Position numbers and translations under genes: made by a program
NCBI GenBank assembly: GCA_963575645.1
Contig: OY754469.1
Span: 13,968,001-14,032,000, forward strand
Reading direction: 5' to 3'
DNA: 64,000 nt
Source: Xanthostigma xanthostigma
Lineage: Eukaryota; Arthropoda; Insecta; Raphidioptera; Raphidiidae
The notes under the pieces: generated by a model
What the model saw: only the letters and a program-made list of their open reading frames with translations
The model's database searches: none
Told to the model about the DNA's origin: nothing
Shown here: positions 43,871 to 56,539 of the stretch, piece after piece
Position numbering within the stretch: the stretch's first letter is position 1
Layout of the letters: each line of letters opens with the position of its first letter

Positions 43871-44530
43871 GACATGATTACAGGACCACTGACAAGCTCA
43901 ATCAACTACTGCATAGGATATCAGCGTTGATGCTGAATTAGATTGACGTCAATTTTGAACAGACGCAGCTTGATCTTTGTGTGGAGGTACAGGACCTCAA
44001 GGTCAATGAACTGTTACATATGAGTATTCGTTTGATGTTGAATTAGGTAGTAGAATAATTAACAAAAAAGCCCCTTTCGAAAATGATGGTGATGGTATTA
44101 TTTCTTAATCTTGACCACAAAATCAATCAACTATTACAGAGGAGTATTGATATGATGTTGAGAATTGCAGAAAGATAAAAAAAATAGAGAATCTTCTTTC
44201 GAAAAATGAGTCAACAGAAGATTAGAAGGGGCTTTATCTCTTGATCTTCTTGTAGAGTTTCAGGACCTCAAGATCAAAGAACTATTACAGAAGATTACCG
44301 ATTTGTTGTTGAGTTAGATTGCAGAAAGATACAAAAAATACAAAATCTCCGTTAGGAAAATGAGTCAACAGAAGGAGAGACGTCTTCGTGTGAAGTTACA
44401 GGACCACAAAATCAATTAACTATTTCAGAAGATTACGGATTTGATGTTGAGTTAGACTGCAGGAAAATTAAAAGAAAATAGAGAATCTTCGAAAAATGAG
44501 TCAACTGAAGATGAGATGTGGTACCATATC
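43861..44530 (+). repeat. Five-unit degenerate tandem repeat, about 140-bp period
   Basis: Units begin near 43882, 43990, 44112, 44262 and 44400, each with a form of GGACC(A/T)CAA(A/G)ATCAA, CTATTACAG, GATGTTGAGTTAG and AATGAGTCAAC. In one frame the units give related peptides (KLNQLLHRISALMLN; HKINQLLQRSIDMML; LKIKELLQKITDLLLS), the first after an ATG at 43861, all ending in early stops. Confidence 0.65.
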
Positions 44531-44599
44531 TTGATCATGACTAGAAGAAATTTTAACTGAACGACCTAACTCGATAGTAGGAAAATTATTGTCGAATGT

Positions 44600-45490
44600 T
44601 GATAGATAATGTCTTCTTGTAGCCATTTATATTATTTGGCTCAACTTCCCAAATTCTAATTAATCAAGTATTAGTTTATATATCTTTCATTAAATGATTT
44701 GACTTTCTTTTAAAATATCAAATTTATCGACAGCAAATCTACTTCTTGTAAAATGTTGATTCACAAATCTCTAAATCATAGATAGAAATTCTATAGTAGG
44801 TAATTGCCGTTTCTCAACTATGCTAATCACAATATGAAATCTACAAATATGGGCGTCGTCTTCATTTGCATACAATAACTTCCCGTTTCCGCTAATGGCT
44901 GGTGTGAGGATTACAGTGGCACCGATCCGACCTGATCAGACCGCGTTCCCCAGTGAAAGGTTCCGATCGCAACAGAGTTCAAGAATTAACAATTACAGTC
45001 GACGGCTCTGTCCATTTTTTTGGGGTCAACGTCTTTTCCACGTCCTTCCTACTCGGCTAGTTTGTTTATTAACCAGGATTATGTTAGTAAAATGCTTTAT
45101 ATGAGTAAGAAAATTGGTCATTCAATCACCGCGCAGATATGTTAGAAGAAAATGTTGATTGGGAAAGAGTTCAGTAAGAATTAACTTCAAGAAACAAATA
45201 TTGTGAAATATTAGTATTAAATCACATTAATGTGAGGAATGAAATAGACCATCATTTTTTATCTTGGCATACAAATCAATTAAAAAGAAACGTCACAATA
45301 AAAGGCATTACGTCACTACTTTATTAATGTCAATTTCTCAATATGAATAGAGCAGCTTGTCAAAATGTTCACTAGGACACTATTAAAGAGCTATGAAGAA
45401 CACAATTTACACATTTTATCAATAATTCACTGCATTTTATCAGAAACCATACAATTTCTCAAAAATTTTAATTAAAAGAACAAATTGACT
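44600..45490. other. No gene recognised
   Basis: AT-rich, with a GC-richer patch at 44890-45060 that encodes nothing recognisable. Confidence 0.4.
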
Positions 45491-45495
45491 TACAG

Positions 45496-46000
45496 CTTTA
45501 TATGTTTGATATCCGTTATAAGTGATGGCAATATTCCAATTTGATTGAAATCACGGTTCACAGTACACAAATAAATATTCAACCTCCCTACGAGAGTAAA
45601 TCCTCCATTGCACACACTAGCAGAAGCGATGACGACGAAGAAAATAATATTACTTTGTTGAATTCCATTTTGACAAGTATCGACGTATGTTTTTTTTAAA
45701 CGAAAATTCACAACAAATCACTCTAATATTCAACACTAGACAGCAAAGCACAACGAGACGTAGTGTAATCACCGAGCAATTAACTCACTCATTCTAAGTA
45801 GGTTAACGGCACGAAAACGCACGAAAACAAGAAACAAATAGTTTTAAATATCACAAAAATACACACACATTGCCGCACGGAACAGACGGAAAGTTAATTA
45901 TAAAACAAAAATGAGAAGGTAAAACAAATGACAACCGCGCGCAGGTACATCACATTCACATTCAGTTGTTTTAACAAATGAGTGCGATGACACACTGACT
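45496..46000 (-). other. Candidate shep 5' UTR exon with upstream ORFs
   Basis: A strong - strand donor, AAAGCT|GTAAGTCAA, ends a segment with typical insect 5' UTR character (rich in GTGTTGTG/TTTCGTG). The next known shep exon has a good acceptor at 35725. The only frame that could enter shep meets a stop (TGA) without a later Met, so this exon would be non-coding. Short uORFs are present (ATGAGTGAGTTAATTGC; ATGGAATTCAAC in good context). A GC-rich stretch at 46010-46170 lies just upstream. Confidence 0.35.
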
Positions 46001-46009
46001 ATGGTGGTA

Positions 46010-46230
46010 TTTTGCGTCCGTGGCATAGCCGCCGATGGTGGAGAGAACGGCATTGCTATTTGCTGCGGGCTAAGTGTATAGCGGGCGACGGCAAGGGGAA
46101 CGGCGGGGCGACGGCGGCGGCGGCAAGAATTTGTGTTCGCGGCTGGGGGAAGTATCTACTATCTATCTGTGTATGTCGCGCCTATTACAATGTTGTGGGC
46201 ATGTACACGCTAAGTACACTGTCTGCGCGA
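46010..46230 (-). promoter_or_regulatory. GC-rich island, candidate shep promoter
   Basis: CpG- and GGC-rich block (CGGCGGCGGC run) immediately upstream of the candidate 5' exon. No TATA box recognised. The - strand direction is inferred from the donor at 45495. Confidence 0.3.
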
Positions 46231-46310
46231 TAATTGGTGACTTGGTCGTTTGACTTATTTTTAAATTAAAATCCAGCGGAATTTTTATTTCGTTCCAATA
46301 TAATCGTTTT

Positions 46311-46887
46311 ATGGCCATATTCACCGAATTATTCAGTTCATTTATTCTTATCCTCCGAATAAATAGCGATATTTCAATTCACCAAGCATAATTATGTTTA
46401 CTGCAGGTATAAATTATTAAATCTATTCTCTTACTTCTAGGGTATACATTTTTATTCGCTGATAAAATAATAATGGCCGCCACATAGACCATAATACCTA
46501 ACCTATACGAGTGGAGTATTATACCTACAGTTTGTTCTTGTGAATTATTTATGTTTATTAACCTTTTGTGACGTATATAGTTATAAAACAGTAGGTAATG
46601 TTAGTGGAAGTTTTGTGTGCAATTGGGTTACGATAAAACATTATTTTATAAATTTTTTTGTTTTGATGTCTACACTAACGCTGTCGGTCGGATTTTTGGG
46701 TGAACGTCAAAATAAACAACAAAATGAAAAAGGAGTATAGTGCAGCTGCAGTGTATATTTAATTTTTAACTAAATTTTCAACCTGCAATTGTGTTTGGTG
46801 AATTGAAAGTAAATTTTTATCTAACGAATAAATTCGTTCCAAGATTATTAATTTCTATCTTTAATAGTGTTCGATGAATATGGCCAT
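46311..46887. mobile_element. Inverted-repeat element (ATGGCCATATTCA ends)
   Basis: ATGGCCATATTCACCGAA at the left and TTCGATGAATATGGCCAT at the right. A second inner pair is TTTCAATTCACCA / TGGTGAATTGAAA. Confidence 0.6.
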
Positions 46888-47307
46888 TAAAGGATAAAAT
46901 AGCGTTCGAATTTTAAATATTAAAGTTGGCGCGAAAACAGGAGCAGCTGTATTCACCTATTACTGTGATGTCATTCTTATAGTATACAAACGAGTGCAAA
47001 TAAGACTCGATATCGTTTACACGAATCTCGCTTAGTGTTTACTTACGCCTGTGTGTGTTTACTACCAGTCTGACGTCACACTTCAAACCAACATGACGGG
47101 CAGCGTCATTGAAATGTCAAAAAATTGCAATTATAAAATTGAAATAACAAATTAATCTCGTGTTTTTGTGAGTAAAACCCGATAATTTCTGATTTATTAT
47201 TTGGTAAATTGTCGTATTCACATATTAATTGAAACACTTATTTTTGATAGTATTAGAGAGAATAAACGTCCATTTTTGTTAACATTTGAAGTATCACTGC
47301 GCGCGCG

Positions 47308-47427
47308 CCAAACCCATCTACAAAGCAAGCTTGAATACATGCATCGTGTGAAGCGAACACATAAAAGCCATCACGAAAACTATAGCAGTAAAATCTAGCG
47401 GCAAAACCAGCCTCGTGTGCAGCGGCC
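47308..47427 (-). mobile_element. Truncated copy of the 41497-41923 MITE
   Basis: It ends AACCAGCCTCGTGTGCAGCG GCCT and matches the reverse complement of 41497-41640. The other end is missing. Confidence 0.6.
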
Positions 47428-47429
47428 TT

Positions 47430-48067
47430 ATTATTTGCTATATCTATTGGTATGGCCGAGATCAGGAGTCGGAAGGGGTACCTTTTTTTGCCAGAACGCC
47501 AATCTAGAGACCGCTTGAGGTCGCTTTTACGTAAAATTTCCATAAATGATCATCTTTGAAGGCCAGTAATTCTTAAAGTTCCACATTTACAGATTTTTCG
47601 TAGAGAATTAATTGTTGTGTTCAAATTTGTTTGTTTTTTTTCCATGGAGTGGAAAAAATCAGGGAGGCCAATTTGGTGGGGCTACCGAGGAAAAAAAAAT
47701 TGCGGGACCCTCATCATCGTGTTCGTCGACCTCGAAAAAGGAGGTCTCTATATTGGCGCTCTGGCAAAAAAAAAGCAAAAACCTCAAAAAATCACGACTA
47801 ACTGGGCTGATGGGCTGATGAATCGCGGTTGCGCTGGGCGTATGATCGAGGTTACGGAATGGATAATTGCGACTGTCGGGTGAACATGCGCGTATACATG
47901 CATCACGCGAGTGGAAGTCATGTGAGTATGAATCCCAATGTACTGAACGATTCTCAGAATCGAAGTGAACCGATGAATCGTTGATCGTAATACGATAATT
48001 GTTAAGAAAGGATTGACACGGAACTGTTTCAAATCTCATTATAATGAGAAACGACACCTCCATGCAA
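47430..48067. other. Unassigned, with MITE-related tail
   Basis: Open frames up to 157 codons on the - strand run across 47659-48132, but they cross into repeat sequence (the ACATGCATC.CG.G part resembles the 41497 MITE). No family is recognised. Confidence 0.35.
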
Positions 48068-48075
48068 GGGACAAT

Positions 48076-48249
48076 GCAGACTTGTAAAAAATACTTTTTA
48101 AAAGTATTTAAATACAAATACTCTTGCTTCATTGAGTATTTAAATACAAGTAGTTTTGCTGCTTAGACTTGTAAAAAATACTTTTTAAAAGTATTTAAAT
48201 ACAAATACTATAGAAAAGTATTTGTATTTTGAAATACTTTTACTCAAAT
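48076..48249. mobile_element. hAT-like AT-rich MITE, exact 8-bp TSD
   Basis: Flanked by GGGACAAT at 48068-48075 and 48250-48257. It starts GCAGACTTGTAAAAAATAC and ends GAAATACTTTTACTCAAAT, with an internal duplication of the ACTTGTAAAAAATACTTTTT module. Confidence 0.75.
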
Positions 48250-48365
48250 GGGACAATGTGACGCTGAGCACCAGATCGAAACGTTTCTTGGCGATTGCAA
48301 TGATCCTGAAGGAAACACAAAATATACAAGAAAAAAAAGTACAGCACTCCGATTCAAAGTAAAAA

Positions 48366-48955
48366 AATATAGTTTAAAAAAAACTAAAAAACACGCTTTA
48401 TATCGAACTAAAAAGTAAAAAATATTTTCTTTAAAATAAGCTTAAAACAATAATGAATAAAAAATACAAGTATTATTGCGAAAAAAGCGTGGGGCGCTCG
48501 ATGTACGAAAATGTGGAACGAAGCGCCCCACGCTTTTTTCACAATAATACTTGTATTTTTTATTCATTATTGTTTTAAGCTTATTTTAAAAAAAATATTT
48601 TTTACTTTGTAGTTCGATATAAAGCGTGTTTTTTAGTTTTTTTTAAACTATATTTATTTTCCACTTTTTAGTCCGATTTATTGTCAAAAATTTGCCGAAA
48701 AAAAAAACTACTTTTTTTTCAGCGTGGACGGGATTAGAACCCACGACCCGTGATTCCGAGAGTTGATGTCAGCGAAGACCCGTGCCTTAGATCGCACGGC
48801 TAACCACTGTAGTTACAGTGCTGGCATATTATACTACAGTAATAAACCACTTGCTGTAGTCCAAACGAAGGTTACAAACAAACATACATACTTACATACA
48901 TACATACATACAAACTTACAAGTGAAGTTAATATAAAGCGTGTAAAAACACGGAC
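48366..48955 (-). mobile_element. Foldback element with tRNA-Leu-like head (copy B)
   Basis: Reverse-strand copy of 4081-4634: hairpin arms at about 48366-48500 and 48515-48650, then the tRNA-like block at 48725-48815 read on the - strand, then a leader with an expanded CATA microsatellite (about 48890-48915). The acceptor-stem pairing of the tRNA part is degraded, so this is a mobile-element head, not a working tRNA. Confidence 0.8.
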
Positions 48956-49193
48956 AAGTGCGAGTTAGAGTCGCGCGCCGAGGGTTCCGTACCATCAACC
49001 ATATAATTTTCGAATTAGTGATCGCGAAAACTGAAAACCTATAGCATACATGTCATGGGTGTTTGGTATCGTGGTCCAGTGTAAAAAGTGTTGACACTAT
49101 TACGTTTGTTATACAGTTGTGTAACCGTGGATTATAGGTATACCTAGCGTACACTTTTCACTATAAATTTCATTCAGTTATCTACACTACACA

Positions 49194-49603
49194 CAGCGCT
49201 GAATTTACACTAAATGCAGTAGGGGCTAGTGTCCAGGGCGGCAAATTTTCAGGGGCGGCAAAATTTTAAACGTGGGAAAACAATTTTTCGCGTTACAGAA
49301 AATTCTTCGGAAAGTGTGATCGTGTTGAAATTATAAATATTTTTTTTTTCAGTCAGACGCGTTTGCCTCTGAAAATATCTCGCAATTGATAAGCAATCGT
49401 TTTGTTTGTCAATTTATGATTTTTAATACGAAAAAGAATGTTTTTTGTCTAATTATCCCATTGGTAAAAAAGATTTTTGTCATAAGTGAATTTTTTTTTA
49501 ATAGTATACCGAACCTTTATACTCCATTTTATGTAGGATTTAGGTAATGGGGCGGCATTTTTCACGCTGCCCCAGGGCGGCACTTACAGTAAATCCGGCC
49601 CTG
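49194..49603. mobile_element. hAT-type element (GGGCGGCA-rich), exact 8-bp TSD
   Basis: CAGCGCTGAATTTAC at the left and GTAAATCCGGCCCTG at the right, flanked by ACTACACA at 49186-49193 and 49604-49611. CAGGGCGGCA motifs lie subterminally at both ends. Confidence 0.88.
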
Positions 49604-49949
49604 ACTACACACCTCATATTATAGGCAAATAAGTTCGTTTAAATCTATCAAAATATTCCAATGTCGAATAAGAAATTAAAATTAATTATTTTTGTATTTT
49701 TCCTTTTACTTGTGCTGTAAGATCTTTCTTCGTGCCAAATTTTAAGATTTTAGGTCAACGGGAGATGTATTGTGGGCTTTGATGAGTAAATCAGTTGAGT
49801 AAATCAGTATCAAAATAAGACGCTTTTGAAAGATCTTATTTTTTTATTGCATTGAGTTAGAATTTTTTACAGGACTATGGAACTGTAGCGTACTCTAACC
49901 TTCTCACTATAATCGAAGACATGTCTACTAGTGCAGTAAGTCAATGGTT

Positions 49950-50080
49950 TTCACTATCTCTATTCTGTTGGTAGCTTTTTTCTGCGAGCAACGTTATCGT
50001 GTTAATTTTGATGTTACATCGCAAATATTAACTCTCATCATTTTTTCATAACGCGCCAAAAGAAGTATAACTTCAAAAAC
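49950..50080. repeat. Interspersed repeat fragment (copy 2)
   Basis: Direct repeat of 2160-2300, sharing ttggtagc...ctgcgag, the ttaatttt.atgttacat core and the cataacgcgc.aaaagaagtataac end. Confidence 0.6.
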
Positions 50081-50400
50081 GAAAATACGTGCCATGTAAA
50101 GCTGCGTTAACGGCAGATATTTGATGTCTCGCGGGATTGGACCCATGCTTTAAAAAGAAGGCAAAGGGGACTTGTTCATTGGCATATAGTTCCGGCATCG
50201 CCCACCAGCCACCGCAAGTGTGAAGTTCGATTCTTTCCGTCGGCGCGCGAACGACTCCCCTGTGCATTGACGTTCTTGTTCCCGTTTCGCCGCCGTTGGA
50301 CGACTTTGCCGTTTGCCGGTCAGCGGACACCGCCGAGTCGATGACTGCTCCTCCAACAGTCGGCCCGGTTCGACAACTATCGCACGCCACAATGCAATCA

Positions 50401-51361
50401 TCTATCTATATATATAAAATTGTGTCACAATTTTGGCCGCGCTAATCTCAGAAACAACTGAACAGATTTTAATGAAAATTTGTAAATGTGTCTTGCTTGG
50501 TGCAACTTAGGCTATAGGATAGTTTTTATTAAATATTTTGTAAAAAATTGCGGTATTATCTTAAAAACCTTTTTTAGTAACACGTAACGACATCTGTTTG
50601 TTTGCTTCTGAACTAATAGTTCAGAAGCAAACAAACAAAACTGTTTTAGTACCAAATAGCGACATCTGTTAGAACTTGCAATTTGTTCAAAGCTATTAAT
50701 TCAGACGCCGTGCCGCAAACGAAATAGAGATTTTGCAGAATTATATCTATCGCACCAGGTTGAAACCAGAACGAACTACTATACTATTATAAAGAGGTAA
50801 AGTTTGTAGGTTTGGATGTAGGAGGTAATCTCCGAAACTACTTATCCGATTTCAAATTTTTTTTCACCAATATTTAGAATGGACCTTCAAGATGGATACA
50901 GGCTATATAGGTATTATCGCGTTGAAATAAAAACGCTTTTCGTGGAGACCAATTTTGTAACGCAAGTCGACGAAAAAACGGCGACAAAAACCCCATGTCA
51001 CAATGTTCGTCCGCGCTAATCTCTTAAACCCACTGAACCGATTTTAATGAAATTTTGTAAATGTGTCTTGCTTGGTCCAACTTACACTATAGGATAGTTT
51101 TTATAATAGTTTGCACAAAAATTGTCAAAAAACTGTTTTAGTAACACGTAGCGACATCTGATAGAATTTGCTCAAAGCTATTAGTTCAGAAGCAAACAAA
51201 AAAACTGTTTTAGTACCAAGTAGCGTCATTTGGTAGAATTCGCTCAAGCTATTAGTTCAGAAGCAAATCTGGTAGAATTTGTTCAACGCCGAGCCGCAAA
51301 CAAAATACATTTTGCATAATTATATCTATCGCACCCAGGTGAAACCGGGCCGGGCCGCTAG
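50401..51361 (+). mobile_element. Helitron-like element, larger relative of 32033-32598
   Basis: It starts TCTATCTATATATATAAAAT after A and ends GGGCCGGGCCGCTAG before T. Internal modules (GCGCTAATCTC, GTGTCTTGCTTGGT) are repeated near 50440 and 51010, so it may be two nested or recombined copies. Confidence 0.6.
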
Positions 51362-51799
51362 TACTAATTTATATAAAATTATTTATACTTATATATTGGT
51401 GTTTGAACGGAAAACTATTTTACGAACCTTTTTTGAAATGCTTCGTGTGATTTCAGAAGTGCCATAGGATGCGTTTTATTTCTCCCTTTTATCGCAAAGC
51501 GAAACAATTTATTTTTTGGCATATACTTCTATACAATATAAAATACTAACGTGCTGTCAGGAAAGACCGTTATTCCCTCTTCTCTCACTCCTGTTTTATA
51601 TGTTATATAAGCTGCGAAATGGCCAGTTCAAGTTATTCGACTTCTGACTTCACACGTGCAGTGTACAAGTGCGCTCCTAGCCGGAGACTTTTTTTGACAT
51701 CCACGAATAAAATATTTGGGATGGTTTTATTGCGCTATCATAGCAGAGGGCTGTTATTTTCGGGCAATGCCGGATAAATACAACTGCAACAAAAAAAAA

Positions 51800-52282
51800 G
51801 ACGGGTTGCACTCCGGGAGTGCCGGCCAAAGTGAAAACCTAGATGTACTTAAACTAAATTTCGCTAGTAGCAATATAAGTTACATGCAGTGCAAAAAATT
51901 ATAAGCTATAAGCTTTGACAAAACATTAAGAGATGTCGCTATGCACCCAGGTTTCGTAAAACTACACATTTATAAAATTACATGCAGCCAGTCACTGGAT
52001 GTAATTTTTTAAATTTGTAGTTTTACGAAACCTGAGTACATGGCGACATCTCTTAAGGTTTTGTTAAAGCTTATAGCTTATAATTTTTTGCGCTGCATGT
52101 AACTTATATTGCTACTGACATCTAGCGAATTTTAGTAATGTACTGCCGAAGCAAGTACGGTAGACCGTCTCAACAACTCGTCAGGGTCACGTGACCCTGA
52201 CGCGTCAGATCTGACGCGAGTTTAACAGTTTTTACCCATTACAAAAAAAGTGTACAACGCCGCTAAAGAAGTTTTCACTTCA
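51800..52282. mobile_element. GACGGGTTGCACTCC family, copy c, with internal hairpin
   Basis: Near-identical to 35897-36386, differing by a few substitutions and a deletion after the CACGTG palindrome. The hairpin spans about 51863-52116. Confidence 0.8.
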
Positions 52283-52384
52283 AAAATCGCGGCAGCATTA
52301 TGTTCTCTATTATTAATATAATAGGGAACCCGGACCGGGCTATAATCGAAGACTGATAGGAATAAAATAGTGTTGATCCAATAG

Positions 52385-52460
52385 AATGTTACGATGAAGA
52401 ACGGTTTTGGTTGAGAAGATTTATGATCCTCAACCAAAACCTTCCTTCATCGTAACTGAT
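52385..52460. repeat. Hairpin, about 28-bp stem
   Basis: GTTACGATGAAGAACGGTTT and TTGGTTGAG pair with CTCAACCAA and AACCTTCCTTCATCGTAAC around a short loop. Flanking bases continue to pair weakly. Confidence 0.65.
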
Positions 52461-54514
52461 AGGAAAGTTATTTATTCTGTTTGGTCGACACTGGTTCAAG
52501 AACACATTAAATAAGGTATCAATGCAGCAGCGGCCGTCAGTCATAACCGCACTCACATAGACCCTTTCATGACTGACTGACTGGCACACATATTCAACAT
52601 TCATCAACCTCCGGCCGGCCTCACTTCTTTACCTCCAACATTCTTCCTCTTCTAACACCGGTTCACTTCGCTCATGCATCAGTGATCACTTAAAACGACT
52701 GACTGTGGTTTCATGCCAATTTTCCGCGTACAATCTAGCAACAGATTGATGAATAAGAAGACGAACTTTTCTGCAGAAAATAGACGTGGGCCTCTTGCCA
52801 AAGATACCCTGAGTCGATTGAAAAATATTAAAGAGAAACCACCATAATAAAACGCGTGTAGGCCTTCACAGTCGACGTTGTTATTTTTCTTGGTTTTCGG
52901 GCTTGTAAGCCGTGGTCCATTGGTATTTCTACCGAAAGTTTCGTCTACAACTGCGGTTGACATTATCAAAGGAGATGTGAGCCACCAAGGTAACATTGCC
53001 TTTGATAATATCTATCGCAGTTGTATACGTAAAGTCAGGCAGAAATAATAATGGATCATGGCCTACAACCTTGGAAACCAAGAGGATTGTAACCACACTT
53101 TTTTCTCTACGGGAGGATTAGTAACTGTAATCGATCCCGGTTATAAGAATCTAGAAATAAAAATGATAAATGAGAATCCGTCCGGCAAATCTAAATAAAA
53201 AGCAAAAAAAAAGAATACTACGTATATTAATTGTAATTCTTACTTTCTGAGATCCTTTATAAATTCTAATAATTCATTAAGCAACGCTGCGAGACAATAT
53301 TGATAGTCAATGTGTCACCGCCTTAAATAAAAACGACAAAAGAGAAAGAAAGAAGTTCCGAGTCCTGTAAGACTTCAATTAGCGTAGAACGACAGAATCT
53401 GGGTTAAGATATAATTAAAATGCGTGTATTCAATTAAAAAAAAATACGGGAAAGGCAACCGTTTAATAATACACGTTCAGAGGCTATTGAATTACTTAGT
53501 GCTGTCAGTAGGTAATTGAAGTTGAAACTATTATTGTTACACTATCTCACAAATGCACTATTAAAGGACATTTAATAAATCGTAACCGTGCTGACTTTAA
53601 GGTCAAAGAACGAAATTCTTTGAATAGATTAGTTTCCAAAAACTGAACGTATACGTTTTATCCATATCAATGTTTGAATTAAATCAAATTATATTATTAA
53701 ACAAACGTATTTATTTATTGTACCAGGCAATAATAATGACAAACAATTTAAAGCACTTTATCTTTAAACTCAATTGATAACGTTAATAATTAAATAAACA
53801 ATGGCATACATTAGCTACGGTTTTCTCTCAAAACGATCAATTATTTCAAACGTCAATGGACGAACGAAATTCGAGCCATAAAGAGTGCGGCACTCAACAA
53901 TGAAAATGTCCAGTTTCAGATTATGGCAAGGCTATTGTCCGCGATTGGACAAGCAAAACGTACATCTCGTGTGATGAAAAAATAACAAAAGAACATCGAT
54001 CAATTATTATTATCAATCGGCGGCGTACATCGTGGCGAAACGCTTGGGAGAAACAACGCGGCGGCTGCACGGTCAGGTTGAATGGGGGCCACCATTCTTG
54101 TGTTACGATGTGCTGTTACACACAGCCGGTGCCGCGGATGGAGGTCGATCAAGGTCAAGTTTACGTGAGACGACGACACGATTGTCTCTTGTCACTAGCG
54201 TATGTATTTAACTGCAGGTGATAATGCTATACTGTTGTCGAAGTGGACACAGGATTCGTTAGAAAGTGCTTCTTCAGCAAGAATTTTGATAATTTTCGAA
54301 TTTCCAACAATGACCTTGTATTGTGTCAATTAAAGCAAAGGTCTTTTTTTCTTTTTGAAGTTAAACTTCATTAGCGACGCATCTGTTTGAAATTTTCCGT
54401 AACGTTCAAGAAGTAATTATTCAACGATGAGGAAACCTTGGTAGCGAAAAATGGATAACGCATCAATGAAACGAGGTCGTAACTCTAAAGAAGTTTCATT
54501 TCTCCCGTGAACTT
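52461..54514. other. No gene recognised; scattered repeat relics
   Basis: It contains a degenerate inverted region near 52880-53100 (related to 59460-59580) and a GC-richer patch at 54020-54190. No supported ORF. Confidence 0.4.
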
Positions 54515-55078
54515 ATAGTCAGAGTGCCCGTCGGCAACAATTTTATTGACACATACTCTCCCCAAACTTTGTATATGGCTTCATTAGGCCTAGTCTGACA
54601 CCTAGGTATTTCCTCTATGACTTTTCTTGATTTTGGGGCGTTTTCCCTCTAAATTTTCTGAAAGATGTCATTTTGAAGACATGTAAAAATTTATCGATAC
54701 TGTTTTTTTTTTATTGGATAGCTTAAAAACTTCAACCAAAACACTTAAATAATGTTCTCTGACAAATAATATGAACCATTTAAAAATGTTCGACATATTC
54801 GAGGTGTCAGACATTTTAAATGGTTCATGTTATTTGTCAGAGAACATTATTTGTTTTGGTTGAAGTTTTTAAGCTATCCAATTAAAAAAAGAAACAGTAT
54901 CTATACATTTTTACATGTCGTCAAAATGACATCTTTCGGAAAATTTAGAGGGAAAACGCCCCAAAATCAAAAAAAGTCATAGAGGAAATAGGTGTCAGAC
55001 TAGGCCTAATGAAGCCATATACAAAGTTTGGGGAGAGTATGTGTCAATAAAATTTTTGCCGACGAGCACTCTGACTAT
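54515..55078. repeat. 564-bp near-perfect foldback (arms about 260 nt)
   Basis: TAGTCAGAGTGCCCGTCGGC at the left and GCCGACGAGCACTCTGACTA at the right. Pairing runs almost unbroken to a centre near 54797 (TTCGACATATTCGAGG). Flanked by TTA on both sides. Related to 57729-58103. Confidence 0.88.
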
Positions 55079-56539
55079 TATGTGAGTGAGATACGCACGT
55101 TTTTTTCCCCAAAGGACGACCGAAAAATTCGTTTTGGGACCGTCATATTTTAAAACTGAATTAGGTATATAAAATTATCACATAAAAATATTGAATTGAA
55201 TATTGGAGCATATGCTTGACTTTAGAAACATAGTGGTGATCTTTCATTCAATTATGACTATTAATGTTCACGCTGCATCCATCCAAAATAATCTACATAC
55301 TGAAGGTTTTTTTATCAGCATGCTGTCAAAGTCGTACTTGCTGAAGGATGGGTGACCTCTTAGGCCGTCTATAATCCTAAAAACTTATCACATGCTAAAC
55401 TTAAAATGTTTCTGACGTCATGAGTATAGTTTTACCATTAACTAATCATTTGACACACCATAATTCGATTCCAAATTCCAAAAACAGCCATTTTTTTCGG
55501 TCGTTATTGATGTGAAATATCTAATGGCGCGTTTGATTGGGAGCAAACCCGTGCAATTGGCGCGACACTTTTATGGGACGGTGTTTTATGAGAGGACTTT
55601 ACGTTAGATTAAACATGGCTTTAGTTGAAGGCGACATCTAAATAACAGAGCTAAATTTAGTTACTAGTACTTCGTTAGATGACAGAGCGCGTGACGCTTT
55701 CTTTGTGTATGCGTTGGATTATAACTTGGCTTTTGTTAAAGGCGACAACTAGATAACAGAGCAAAATTTAGTTACAGGGCATTATTTAATTACCAGAATT
55801 TCCTTCGTGACAGGGCGAAATTCAGTAGATGACAGGGTAAAATTTAGTTACAGGGTGATATTTCGTTATTTGACAGGGCGGAGTTTAGTTACTAGAACTT
55901 CGCTTAAATTTATGTTTCACGTCTGCCAGGCGTCTCAGAACGGCTACACTTTGTTTCTGTTTGGCGACGGACATATTCCCTGAATTTGTTCAATGACTCT
56001 CGTTTCTCTAGTCTTCTTTTTTGCCGTTGACCTGTCGTAATTCGGGGTTCGAATGAAGTGAGACGCAAAGTGACCGAAGTAGATGAGTCGCTAGAGTAGC
56101 CTCGCCCGGTGACGTAACCACAAATTAATGCAGTACACTGTCTGCTATACAGACTGTACAATTTTACAGATAATATGCACAAGATACCTCATAAAAAGTA
56201 TCCGAAGTACAAGTTACAAGATACTTCTAAGTAAAGTATTTGAGATATCAGATAAAAGATACTTTTGGAAATGGTATTTGAAATACTATAGATACAAAAT
56301 ACGTATAGAATGAAGATTCTTAACTAATCCGCGATAAATAGCCGTAAAAAGTAGTTTTGTGATGAAATATAATAAACACTAAAAAACACTTCGCGCTCTT
56401 AAGCTGTTTTAAACAAAAAATATTGTACATAACATCTAAAAAATTAAACATGTACCAAACAAAGAAATATAAGCCATTTTATTATAAACGTAAGAAAATA
56501 TTATATTATACTTTTATTATATTATAGTAGACTCTAGAT
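55079..56539. other. No gene recognised
   Basis: It contains a loose repeat of TTAGTTAC.GG / GACAGGGCG modules near 55640-55900 and an ATACTTTT-rich old repeat at 56170-56310 whose counterpart follows the MITE at 56980-57070. Confidence 0.4.

Noticed and set aside
47659-48132. 157-codon - strand ORF, the longest outside known exons apart from shep
   Set aside because: It runs across two different repeats, including the AT-rich hAT-like MITE at 48076-48249, and shows no domain or coherent composition.
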